Shown: in pieces, positions 23,108-33,901 of the stretch
How the letters are laid out: every line of letters begins with the position of its first letter
How positions within the stretch are numbered: the first letter of the stretch is position 1
Source of the DNA: Gnetum montanum
Lineage: Eukaryota > Streptophyta > Gnetopsida > Gnetales > Gnetaceae
Direction: 5' to 3'
Assembly (NCBI GenBank): GCA_015680685.1
Contig: MNCI01025435.1
Location: 228,350 to 276,175, forward strand
Length of the DNA: 47,826 nucleotides
Position numbers and translations under genes: made by a program
The notes under the pieces: generated by a model
Seen by the model: only the letters and a program-made list of their open reading frames with translations
Databases searched by the model: none
Told to the model about the DNA's origin: nothing

Positions 23108-23320
23108 CTCCAGACAGTCATTGGCTGATTAATTTATCCACTTGCACTCATGCGGAAATCATCAAATTATTCATTAAATCAGATTCCAACATGCCGTCAA
23201 TTACCGGTTTTTCTTAATACCTGCGGCTCCCTGCAAGTCATTCTCCAGACAGCAATTTGATGATTCATTTCTCCGTAATTCGTTGTCATGCGGAAACGAT
23301 CAAATTAATCATTGCTCCAG
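23108..23320 (+). repeat. Degenerate local duplication, 135-bp offset
   Basis: CTCCAGACAG starts at 23108 and CTCCAGAC again at 23243. Each is followed by words including CATGCGGAAA and ATCAAATTA in the same order. Confidence 0.6.
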
Positions 23321-23937
23321 ATTCTATAGTTTCGTGGTTACTCGGCTTAGTGGAATGAGCGATGGGGCGATGATCCTTTTTCGTCGTGAATCAGCGCGTT
23401 TTCGTACTAAACAAGTTAGTTGGTTAAGTGAAAAAAATGTTAAATTGAAAGTTACAGGAATATGAGACAAAAGGGTCAAGCAGCGGTTGGTGGGTTGAAA
23501 GTTACTAATTTAACAATAATGAAGTGTTAATTTAATGGTAAAAGTTTTGGCTGAGTAACCCAGTTTCAATATCATTCCTCTTTTAAGACAAATATGGTTC
23601 TGTTAAAGTGCATATCAGGCGCCCTTGAAGATGAATTACATGCATATTACATGTATTTTTTTCTTGAGACAACATTATAATGTTAACGTTACCGCAGAAA
23701 TTTATTTTTGATGCACCATTTTTATTATTCCTTGATGCTAATTAGCAAATACTAACTATCTCATGGGTGATTGATTTAAAAGAGAAGGTATATGGCTACC
23801 CTATGTCTTCGATTCCTTGTCATCCATTGTTATGCAAAATGCTTGTGACCTTTTTTTTCTTGTCAAATCACAAACGCGTATTGGGCATCGGTGAGCGTCA
23901 GTAGCGTGAAAAGGGGGAAATGGATGGATCAATGGAT

Positions 23938-23982
23938 AAGAAGAAGAAGACGAGGAAGATGAGGATGATGATGATGATGCTG
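23938..23982 (+). repeat. Purine microsatellite (AAG)n/(GAT)n
   Basis: Imperfect AAGAAG and GATGATGAT runs on the plus strand. Confidence 0.75.
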
Positions 23983-24110
23983 GGCCATTGTTGTTGTATG
24001 TTGTAAGTAAAATCAGAATCTCTCACTCTCCGTCTCCCTGCTGCTTCATTTGGTTTGGTAGGGAAGTACGTACATAGTTTTACTATTTTACTTTCTTCTT
24101 ATCTGGACAA

Positions 24111-24182
24111 TTAACCGCTGCCCCATATCCGCATGCATCCTATCCTGCATTATTAACCGCTGCCCAGTATCCGCATGCATGG
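24111..24182 (+). repeat. Local duplication with RY (CATGCA) words, 42-bp offset
   Basis: TTAACCGCTGCCC begins at 24111 and 24153. Both copies continue into ATCCGCATGCAT, which contains the RY/CATGCA core recognised by B3 factors. It lies downstream of the NAC gene, so any role is speculative. Confidence 0.65.
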
Positions 24183-24282
24183 ATGCCACTAACATTAAGC
24201 GTCAAATCTGCTTTTTCCCTGTCACCTTATATATGCTATTGTTTTTTAGCTCGGTGATTTTATTACCGATTTAATCATTGGT

Positions 24283-24360
24283 CGTTGGATTAGAAATTTA
24301 TGATAAATTTTATTTTTAAAAAGAAATTAATAGATTTAAGTATCATTTTTGCACTTTTAA
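24283..24360 (+). repeat. Dispersed AT-rich repeat, right copy
   Basis: This matches 14418-14530 in order and orientation (GTTGGATTAGAAATTT, then TTTATTTTTA and a GAAA word). Confidence 0.5.
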
Positions 24361-25065
24361 ATATAACTATTTAAAACATATTGATATGATATATTTATCA
24401 CTATTTAAACACTGATATATACATATTACCAACCATTTAACCGCCACATACACAAAGCATCTTAACTGTAAAGTTTAGCTTTTGTTTATTAGTGACGTCT
24501 TGGCATTTTGTGATGGTTACAGCCATCCATGGTGTCACTCTGCCTTTGTCTTAATGCAGCTACGCTTGTCATTTACCAGGTTGACAGTAAAGAAACCTAT
24601 TCCCCGATCTACACACATGCAATCCAAGCCGTCCAAGCCTTGATATGATACCATGCAGACTTAGAGTTCACGTTCACAATTTTGAGTTTGATACTGTAAT
24701 ATATCAGTACTGCATCTCAGCCCAATTGGGTTGGATTATTTGTAAATGACGCCATACAAATATGGCTCAAGCATACATACCATTCCACTGAAATCATAAT
24801 GTCCAAAGTAATTCTATTTGGAAAGCTGAATAAGAATTTATAGTTAATGTGACCTTGAGCCAAGTCTTAAAGCATTTATACTTGGGTTGAAAAACTTTTC
24901 ATATTCATTATAGAAATATTGCTGAAAACATCTTTGTTAGGTAAAAACTTGGATCATATATCAAATCATTAATTAGCACTTTAGAAAACTTGTTCTAAGA
25001 GACTATAGCTTAGGGGTTCTTTCCAATGGGTACAAAACTCAAGAATAGTCTCAAAGGTAAAGTAT

Positions 25066-25070
25066 AATAG
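25066..25070 (+). repeat. Target-site duplication of the mini element (AATAG)
   Basis: AATAG precedes the left LTR and recurs at 27639-27643 after the CAACA end of the right LTR. Confidence 0.93.
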
Positions 25071-26306
25071 TGTTGATGCATAAATTTTGGTCATGCCAAC
25101 ATTGGAAAAACTCTCGTTTGAGGAAACTATAGCCTAGGGCACCTCCTGTATGGGTACGGAAACCCGGGAATAGTCTCAGTTGGAAAGAGCCATGTGACCA
25201 AGTGATAGAGAGATAGAGAAATAGAAAACATAGAGAGAGATAAAACATAAAAAAAAAGACTAAAAGAGAAAGAAACAGGAACCACCGACAAGATGCATGG
25301 TTGTGTCGCCACAAGAATCATGTGTAGTTGCTATCAAACATCACCAATGCCCTGCGGACTGCCAATTGCATAAACATCATGCACAAATCCACCGTCCACG
25401 ACATGCCATTTGCTGAAATAAAAGAAGATAGAGAGAAGATCCACCGACAGGATGCATGGCTGTGTTGCCGCAAGAATCATGTGTAGTTGCGATCAAACAT
25501 CACCAATGCCCTGCGGACCACCAAATGCATAAACATCATGGACAAATTCACCGTCCACGACATACCATTTGCTGAAATAAAAGAAGATAGAGAGAAGATC
25601 CACTAACAAGATGCATGGTTGTGTTGTTGCAAGAATCATGTGTAGTTGCGATCAAACATCAAAAATACCCTGTGGACAGCCAACTGCATAAACATCATGC
25701 ACAAATCCACCATCCACGACATGCCATTTGCTGAAATAAAAGAAGATAGAGAGAAGATCCGCCAATAGGATGCATGGTTGTGTTGCCGCAAGAATCATGT
25801 GTAGTTGCGATCAAACATCAAAAATACCCTGTGGACAGCCAACTGCATAAACATCATGCACAAATCCCCCATCCACGACATGCCATTTGCTGAAATAAAA
25901 GAAGATAGAGAGAAGATCCGCCAATAGGATGCATGGTTGTGTTGCCGCAAGAATCATGTGTAGTTGCGATCAAACATCACCAATGCCCTGCAAACTGCCA
26001 ACCGTTGTTGCCGCACCCATTGCCAACCACCGAGAGAAAGGGGAGGTTCAGTCCATGGCTTCACGGCCCTGACCTTACTAGCCTAGGGCTTCCTGGCCTG
26101 ACTTCTCCTCCTTCTGGTTCTCTCCTCCTTGCAACTCCATTACCTTGATGGCTTTTTATAGTCAATTTTAGAGTTAGGGTAACCCATCTTTTTTTTTTCT
26201 AATTTTTAATTTTTATTTTTTTTATTTTTTTATTCTTCTTTCTTTTTTTTCTTTTTTTTAAATAAACAAAGGCCCCATGCCAAGCATGGGCGTGTTGGTA
26301 CCAACA
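25071..26306 (-). repeat. Left LTR of the mini element (3' LTR in its own orientation)
   Basis: It has TGTTGATGCA and GGTACCAACA ends. The minus-strand TATA box CTATAAAAAG is at 26161-26152, and the five-unit tandem array lies downstream of it in the direction of transcription. A T/A-rich stretch lies at 26189-26262. Confidence 0.92.
25292..26010 (-). repeat. 159-bp tandem array in the left LTR, five units
   Basis: The marker GATGCATGG recurs at 25292, 25451, 25610, 25769 and 25928, exactly 159 bp apart. The fifth unit breaks off after about 75 bp into unrelated LTR sequence. Units 3 and 4 share private variants (AAAAATACCC), as do the starts of units 4 and 5 (GCCAATAGG), a sign of unequal exchange. 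On the minus strand each typical unit has a 48-codon frame. Confidence 0.95.
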
Positions 26307-26423
26307 CTTAGCCCCCAACCGAAAAGGAAAAGAGAGAAAAAAAATGGTTTGGACAAGCCCCCAACTAAAAGGAAAAGAGAAAAAAAATGGTCAATCCAGG
26401 CCCTCCTTCTAGCGCCAATAAGG
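26307..26423 (-). mobile_element. 117-bp interior of the mini element with PBS and PPT
   Basis: Minus strand: TGGCGCTAGAAGGAGGG (26417-26401) starts 6 nt inside the interior and looks like a primer-binding site. GGTTGGGGGCTAAG (26320-26307) abuts the other LTR as the polypurine tract. Between them the PPT-like motif (CCCCCAAC plus AAAAGGAAAAGAG on the plus strand) occurs twice. No coding capacity. Confidence 0.8.
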
Positions 26424-27638
26424 TGTTGATACATAAATTTTGGTCATGCCAACATCGGAAAAACTCGTTTGAGGAAACTATAGCCTAGGGCACCTCCTGT
26501 ATGGGTACGGAAACCCGGGAATAGTCTCAGCTGGAAAAAGTCATGTGACCAAGTGATAGAGAGATAGAGAGATAGAAAACATAGAGAGAGATAAAACATA
26601 AAAAAAACTAAAGGAGAGAGAAACAGGAATCACCGACAGGATGCATGGTTGTGTCGTCACAAGAATCATGTGTAGTTGCGATCAAACATCACCAATGCCC
26701 TGCGGACCACCAACTGCATAACCATCATGCACAAATCCACCATCCACGACATGCCATTTGCTGAAATAAAAGTAGATAGAGAGAAGATCCACTGACAGGA
26801 TGCATGGTTGTGTCGCCACAAGAATCATGTGTAGTTGTGATCAAACATCACCAATGCTCTGCGGACCGCCAACTGCATAAACATCATGCACAAATCCACT
26901 GTCCACGACATGCCATTTGCTGAAGTAAAAGAAGATAGAGAGAAGACCCATCGACAGGATGCATGGTTGTGTTGTTGCAAGAATCATGTGTAGTTGCGAT
27001 CAAACATCACCAATGCTCTGCGGACCGCCAACTACATAAACATCATGCAAAAATCCACCGTCCACGACATGCCATTTGCTGAAATAAAAGAAGATAGAGA
27101 GAAGACCCATCGACAGGATGCATGGTTGTGTTGCCGCAAGAATCATGTGTAGTTGCGATCAAACATTACCAATGCCCTGCGGACCACCAACTGCATAAAC
27201 ATCATGCACAAATCCACTGTCCACGACATGCCATTTGTTGAAATAAAAGAAGATAGAGAGAAGATCCACTGACAGGATGCATGGTTGTGTTGCCGTAAGA
27301 ATCATGTGTAGTTGCAATCAAACATCACCAATGCCCTACAAACTGCCAACCATTGTTGCCGCACCCATTGCCAACCACCAAGAGAAAGGGGAGGTTCAGT
27401 CCATGACTTCACGGCCCTGGCCTTACTGGACTAGGGCTTCCTGGCCTGACTTCTCCTCCTCCTGGTTCTCTCCTCCTTGCAACTCCATTACCTTGATGGC
27501 TTTTTATAGCCAATTTTAGGGTTAGGGTAACCCATCCTTTTTTTTTCTAATTTTTATTTTAAATTTTTTTATTTTTTTATTCTTTTTTTTTAAATAAACA
27601 AAGGCCCCATGCCAAGCATGGGCGTGTTGGTACCAACA
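26424..27638 (-). repeat. Right LTR of the mini element (5' LTR in its own orientation)
   Basis: It has TGTTGATACA and GGTACCAACA ends. The minus-strand TATA box is at 27509-27500. It matches the left LTR throughout, with scattered substitutions and small indels mainly in the T-rich stretch. Confidence 0.92.
26640..27357 (-). repeat. 159-bp tandem array in the right LTR, five units
   Basis: GATGCATGG recurs at 26640, 26799, 26958, 27117 and 27276, again exactly 159 bp apart, with a fifth, partial unit. Units 3 and 4 share the private start ACCCATCGACAGG. Unit number equals that of the left LTR, while private variants differ. Confidence 0.95.
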
Positions 27639-27643
27639 AATAG

Positions 27644-28552
27644 TTCATTGAAATTTTTATAAGTACAATACAAACATATATATACACATCATAGCCTACC
27701 TAAAATTGTCAAAAAAAATAATGACATAATATTAATAAGTTAGAAAATAACCATAAAAATCATCACATTATAATTTAATTAGAAAACTTAGAATTGAAAT
27801 ACTATTTTTTAAAAAAAAATCACAAAGATAAAACAAGTTATCCTCGTCAAGAAATAACTCATTATGTACTTAAAAATTTATGTATCTACTAGGTTTCTTA
27901 TTTTTATTTATTCCGATTAAAAAAATTAAAACCAAGTTAACATAAATTTAAACAAAAGAAAAACAAACACAAAAATACATAGAAATAATAAATGTAATAA
28001 CATGAAAATTCTTCAATAATCTACAGGAGTTTATCCATTTCAATTACATTCATTATCATGGAGTAAAAAATAGCATTGAATTGAGAAATTTGCAAAATAA
28101 AATATAATTTAAAAAATGTATGAACTTCTCTAGTTAGATTTCTTAAAAGAAATATTTTGTAATTAATCTAGTTAATCAATAAAAGGTCAAAAGACATAAT
28201 ATGAATCAAAATATTTACAATCTATTAAATAGATACAAGCTTAATAAATTTTTGGTTTAAGAATAACAATCTCATTTAAATGCAAATCAATAACCATTGA
28301 ATTAAACAATGTCTAGAACATTATTCAAAAAATGCATCAGATTTGAAACACAACCCTAAACCATTGTTACTTACATTCCTCCAACTCACATAGACCTTGT
28401 AAGAAACCAATCATGTTTGAATCTAAGAGAAGCATATGACCACAACCTACTATGAAAATAAGTAGCCTTGCCACCCTTGATGAAAATGATTTCATTAGCA
28501 ATGCAAGTGTTGCAAGGGTTGACAAGGAAATAAATAACATTGGCCATATCTT
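27644..28552. other. Very AT-rich DNA, no gene seen
   Basis: Dense in A/T runs, with no coding frame and no clear repeat ends. Confidence 0.4.
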
Positions 28553-28935
28553 TCATACCCCAAAATTTACCATAGAGAAATTATAAAAATTACTTAAAGG
28601 AACATGAGAAATAAACTTAATTTTTAAACAACTTAAGCATTGATGAAACCATATAGCATACAAACACTTAGAAACTTAATAACTTGGAATTCACTTGAAA
28701 ATCCATGTTAGGACATTTATGCCTTCTTAGGTCTTACTACAACATGAATGAGAGTTCAACAGAGATTCCATATTTATGGTCCAAATTACGAAACCATAGA
28801 ATGGTCAAGATAAACATGAAATACATAGAGAGATGATCTTTTATGCAATGTTGATCCTTCATCTAACTCCACCTTGACCACCTCTAAATCCTCCTACTAA
28901 ATCTACATACAACCTATGCAAGAAGGGCTAGAACA
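28553..28935 (+). repeat. Repeat H, copy 1 (about 380 bp)
   Basis: It starts TCATACCCCAAAATTTACC and ends near GCAAGAAGGGCTAG. It matches 46975-47357 almost word for word, and more distantly 47358-47826. It may be part of a retroelement LTR or leader. Type unknown. Confidence 0.7.
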
Positions 28936-29113
28936 CCTTCACAATAGAAAAAATCCATCTTGTAGCTCTATGGAACATGATTGGAAGATAGGGCCCATGT
29001 TGTAAAGTAGACTATTAGAACCAATAGTAATTACTGATTATCTTAGCCATTAATTAATATCATTAACAGTACTACCAATAATTTTCATTAACCCATGATT
29101 TACCCTTAGTTTC

Positions 29114-29958
29114 CAATGAGTAGCAAGTATTCCCTACCCAATCATATGAATCACAAGTGCGTATGCATGATCTAGTCAAATTCTATGGAACTTTGAGTGG
29201 CTAGTATTCTAGATAATTAAGTGTGACGTGGTTGGTCATTGTCTTCCCAATCATCTCTTATGTTAGCTCTATTAGTATGGTTAAGTATGATTGCCATATA
29301 AGATGTTTATATTTTTATTATTAAAATATAAAAATAATAAAGTAATTAAAAGATTAATTTCTAACTAACCATAACATTAAAAGTAATCTAAGTTAACTTA
29401 AGCATAGAGCATTTGTTTCCACTTTTCATACTCGTTTGAACCTATACTAATATTGCTAGGTTACCAAATGTCTACTATTAGGTGTGTCAAGTATCCATTG
29501 CTACAATTACCAAGCATTAATATAACATGCTCAAAGTGGTTGCACTCTCACTATTACAAAATAAAATATTAATTTTCTAAGTACAAAAAAGTAAAATGCA
29601 TTTAAAATAAAGTACTTAAAAATAAACTAAGTGCTAATCCAAGTGTTGCAATGACAGAAATTAATCTTGATTCTATTGTTAGCATGCAGAAGTATCCAAG
29701 TACAACATACACTTGAATAAAACTTTGTTCAATTAGCTTAATCTATGCTATAGGAACTTAGAGAGAATTTTGGCTAAGTTCTATGAAAGAAAATTATAAG
29801 AGCTTTGCTATATAACTAACCAAAGATGCCATAAATATAGATGGCACACACATTTATATAGGCTTCAAATGAACCAACATCAACACATATATGCCAATAC
29901 ATCAAAGGATGTCTGAATGGGCATACATCAATGCAATTAATTAATCATGGCTTCATCA
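29114..29958 (-). repeat. 3' LTR of gypsy element G (845 bp, minus strand)
   Basis: On the minus strand it starts TGATGAAGCC after a PPT (GTCGTGGGGATA, 29971-29959) and ends in a degenerate CTACTCATTG. It has a TATATAAA box (29860-29853) and late-LTR words shared with A-E (GGGAAGACAATGA). It lacks GATATC words and is the most divergent LTR here. Confidence 0.75.
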
Positions 29959-32870
29959 TATCCCCACGACTAACTAAAAATTCATCCTCAAGTAGACAAA
30001 AATGGGACTGAGTTACTTACTGAATTTTGGGGAGTATGAGACCAACAACTAACTATAATAATAGATGAAAATTGAGTGTCATATTACAAAATATTCGAGT
30101 GATTAAAATAAGTTGAACATCATACAGAAAATCTGGACAGTTGATAAAATTGGTAGTCATTGATGAGACGGAATAGATCAAAATGAGGTGTTCACAATAT
30201 GCCTAGAGGTGGAGGTTCTTATGACTTGGATGATCCTAGTTTTGCTTGTGGTCTAGGCTACCTTGTTATTGCTTCTAAATATTTGAAGGTGTCCAAGAGT
30301 ACCTTCATCTTTTTCTCCTTGTTTTGTGGATGATTGATTGTCTAGGTGGCTTCTCCTAGATTGGTTGGTGCTAGTACATCCCATGGGTAGTGCATGGCTA
30401 GGAACATCTCCTTCATATTAACAAGCCAATTTGTGAATTTTTAATGTTTAATGTCTAATTTACATATAACGTTTTGCATTTCCTCATAGTCATTCATCTT
30501 TCTAGCTAGGTTCTCAATAAATAATCTCTAATCTTTAACCTAAACCATTCATTTATTCAAGCACTATTCCTAATGCATAATTGTATGCATCTTTCATGAT
30601 ATTGAAAGATTTAGATCAATTAGGTGTGCATAAAATTGGTGTTTCTATGAGCTTTTACTTCAAGTGTTGAAATTCTTACTTGCACTTCTTGCTCCATTCA
30701 AATGCTACATCTTTCTTAGTAAGCTCAATAAGCATCTTGGTGATTTTTGAGAAGTTTTCAATGAAATGCCTATAGTAACTAGTATGTCTAAGGAATGACC
30801 TCATATGTTTGATTGTTTGAGGTTATCTAGTAATTTTTTGGATGATTGTTACCTTTTTAGGATTCACCTTAATATCTGTTTTTGAAATTTTCTATCCCAA
30901 GAAAATACCCTCATAGGCCATCAAATGACTCTTCTACTAGTTGAGTTGTAGGTTTTTTCTATACATTGTTTTAGCACCTACTCAAGATGGTCCAACGCTT
31001 GTTTAAAATCAACACCATAGGTGGAGAAGTCATCCATAAAGACTTGCACACCATTGTCAATTTGTTGTTGAAAGATGTTGAGGACTAGGCATTGAAAGAT
31101 CATAGGAACATTACATAAACCAAAGGACATCTTTTTGTATGCAAAATATCCCCAAGGATTTGTAAATATTATTTTGGCCAAGTATTTTGAAAAAAATTGG
31201 ATTTGACTATAGGCATTATATTTGTCTAGAAAACTAGAGTAGTTGTGCCCTATAATAGTGTCCAATACTTGGTCCACAAATGACAATAAAAAATGATATT
31301 TAAAAGTGATCATTTTAAGTAGCCTAAAGTCTATATAGATTTTCTATTTCCCTCTTTCTGTAGTAAAATAGTAAGTGAGCTTACTCATTCATTATCTACC
31401 ACTAAACAAATGAACCTAGCTTTAAGATGTTTCTTAACTTCCTTTGTAACAACCTATATTATCTTTAGATTCAACCTCCTTTGTACCTACCTCTTGGGGT
31501 TGATAATAGAGTTTGTATACATCTAATGCTGGCATATACATGGATCTATTTCTATTATCTCGTCATATGACTAGGAAAAGTCTTTTGACCATTTGTTGAC
31601 TAATTTTAGTAACTTTTCCTATTGTTCTTTGGTGAGCTGGACATTTATGATTACTGGCTTCCCATTATCTAAGAATACATATTCTAAAGGTGTTGATGAG
31701 GATTTCAACTCTAAGGGCTCATGTTTAGAAGTGTTAGGGACTTTCAACTCTCCCCAATATGTTCTTTTTTGTGCTTAGCTTCAAAGAGTTAGCTCCTAAT
31801 TCACTCCATTTCATCCATCTTATCTATATATGCACTTGTGACAATCTCTACTAGTTTCATGCACATGGTAGAACTAGAGTAGTTGTTTGCAGTCAATTAC
31901 TAGTTGCCTTCTTATTTTGTGACTCCTATATACAAACATCTTTAAATACTGGTAGTTTTGGCACATGTCTTACATGATATAATAAACATGCTCTTAGTTA
32001 CCCATATTTTCTACATGAAGTTGCATCCTATGTCACTATACAAAATGCATGAAATTCTCTTCTTCTCTATTTTATCAAATTCATTCTCCTTAGAGATTTC
32101 CCAAGAGTGGTCTTTGATTCATAGCTTTGCACCAATTGTACTCAACCAAGCCCTTCTCATAATAATTGGGAAGTTCCCCTTAAAATTATCCACATGGATC
32201 AATAGGAAGTCTACTAGATATGATCATCCACTCATAATGGTCACAATATCTTCTACTGATTCCAACGGAACAATAATGAAATGGTCTACAAGTTATAACT
32301 TGATATTGTGCTTCTTTAGTGGAGGCAGATTTCATGTTTTGTACATCTCTTGAAATATCAATTCAAGTTAGAACCTAAGTCTAACAGAGCCTTGAATAGA
32401 TTACTTCCTACAATTTGTAAATAGATTAGAGGGCTTAGAGGGTTAGTTCTATTTTTTGGGAAGGTATCTTACTTTTATCTAATTTGTAATTACATAAGTT
32501 AACATGATAGTTTGAACATTTTGAGGTCTTGATTTGAAATAGTTTGGTAGGCATTCCTTGGGTGGTTTGAGAGGAGTTCATAGCCATAGATGATTTTCAT
32601 AATTTTGGTGGACTCTTAGACTTGAAAAATGACCTTTTTTGAGGTTTACACTTAGAATTATTTGAGTTTTCATCTACTGGTAAGTTTATTGCTCTTGTGG
32701 CATTGCATTTCTTGGGCTACATAGATATTTTACCTTACATAGGAGATGCAAGTGGAAAGGGAGTGAAGGTATGAGATGCATGGTGCTATGGTGGGTAATG
32801 AGGAGTGAATGTGGAAGAATATTCAATATGTGAAGTGGCAAGTCAATGCTATTCAAGAGGATAGTAATTA
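29959..32870 (-). pseudogene. Element G interior: protease/RT relic joined to ORF2 C-terminus
   Basis: From high to low coordinate, minus strand: the gag-protease linker (near 32700, shared word CNATRAIN with F); a decayed protease region (about 32350-31880); a reverse transcriptase from about 31480, with SFLDKYNAYSQIQF, FGLCNVPMIFQ and the YXDD-type motif FMDDFSTYG (FMDD at 31040-31029); and the start of the connection to about 30600. RNase H and integrase are missing. Instead the sequence passes directly into the ORF2 C-terminal block (about 30560-30170; PWDVLAP, then an EEP-like Pro-rich end). Numerous stops make this a dead hybrid. Its 5' part is cut off by element E. Confidence 0.75.
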
Positions 32871-32875
32871 ATAAG

Positions 32876-33699
32876 TGATGGAGTAATCCAACACCCAACC
32901 ATACAAGTCACAAGTGTTTCATGTGCAACAAGATCATAATCCATGGACAAGGCAATGTGATTATGCTAGTAATTGGTTAAATTTTGGGATCGTTGTCTTC
33001 CCATGTGAGCTAGTGAAATCTAGGTGTATGGTCTAACTCATTGTGAGGTATATGATAACTGATGTTGTAGGGCCATTATTACTCCTAGTAAACATGGTGA
33101 AGTGAAAATAGTTTCTAAGTCTAAAGAAAATGATAAACACTACTCTAGCCTATGGTGATGAGCATTTGGTCCTAACCTTCTATACACACCCTAGGCTTCA
33201 TGTAACTACTACTAGGATTACCAAGTAATTACACTTAAGTTCTCAATATTAGTTATACTCATTCTACTTAACAATAGTAATGCTAATGCACATGGAAAAG
33301 TAAACATTAACTAGGAAATGGTAAGAAAATTAGTCTAAGTGTAAATAGTAAATTTAGGAGAATGCTACAATAGTAGAAAATAGCTCAATATTTATTTCCA
33401 GTCACACTTGTGCCCAAGTACAAAATGCTTGAATAAAGATGTTTTTCACTAGTTCACACTACACTGTGGAGATTCACACTTCTAAGTACTTAAGACTAAC
33501 TCACAAAAATAAACTAAAAGAGTTTTGGTAAGGGTGGATGAAATTGTGTCTTGTACTGTGCACCTAAGTGTCATATTTATAGGTAGGCATGTGTCCCATG
33601 ATATCGAATATTTGATGTTGTAGCTTGGGCTTTGATATCAAGTATGTGACATTGTAGCTCTCGATATTGTAATTGTCAAAAAAAAAATACTACTTATCA
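32876..33699 (-). repeat. 3' LTR of gypsy element E (824 bp, minus strand)
   Basis: On the minus strand it begins TGATAAGTAG after the PPT GTTGTGGGGGTA and ends in a TACTCCATCA word. It has GATATC-type words (about 33604-33665), TATAAATA (33581-33574) and AATAAA near 33440. It lies inside the G interior, so E inserted into G. The bases beyond its end (ATAAG, 32871-32875) would be the TSD, but the partner copy is not found. Confidence 0.85.
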
Positions 33700-33901
33700 T
33701 ACCCCCACAACTGGCTAAAAACTCATCCTTGAGTTAAAAAAAAAATGAGGATAGAGTTCCTTATAAAATTGGGAAGTAGATTTACATGAAACTTATTTAC
33801 ATGACTCTTTATGTTGCAGTGGTGTGTTACAAAAATGACATAAGACATGGCAAGACAAACTTTAAAAAAAAACCAAAATTTGGATGAAGCTTGATGTAGC
33901 C

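Larger units (their letters stand above)
22551..25065. other. Intergenic DNA, no gene seen
   Basis: No supported coding frame. It holds small local duplications, a microsatellite and the right copy of an AT-rich repeat, all listed separately. Confidence 0.4.
25071..27638 (-). mobile_element. Complete mini LTR retrotransposon with 1.2-kb LTRs and 117-bp interior
   Basis: LTRs at 25071-26306 (1236 bp) and 26424-27638 (1215 bp) have TGTTG...CAACA ends. They are flanked by the perfect duplication AATAG (25066-25070 and 27639-27643). The interior codes for nothing. Orientation is minus: a PBS-like word lies next to the right LTR, a G-rich PPT next to the left LTR, and each LTR has a TATA box on the minus strand. 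It fits a TRIM/LARD-like non-autonomous element, but long LTRs with a tiny interior are unusual for both classes. A partner that mobilised it is not visible here; the PBS differs from that of the Athila-like family. Confidence 0.93.

Noticed and set aside
25127-25321. 64-codon minus frame as a gene
   Set aside because: It spans part of one 159-bp unit and AT/AG-rich LTR end; only the unit-long frame recurs.
25292-27357. CRISPR-like array
   Set aside because: Units are 159 bp with no unique spacers, and lie inside LTRs of a plant retroelement.
31958-32353. 131-codon plus-strand frame
   Set aside because: It is antisense to the protease region of element G.
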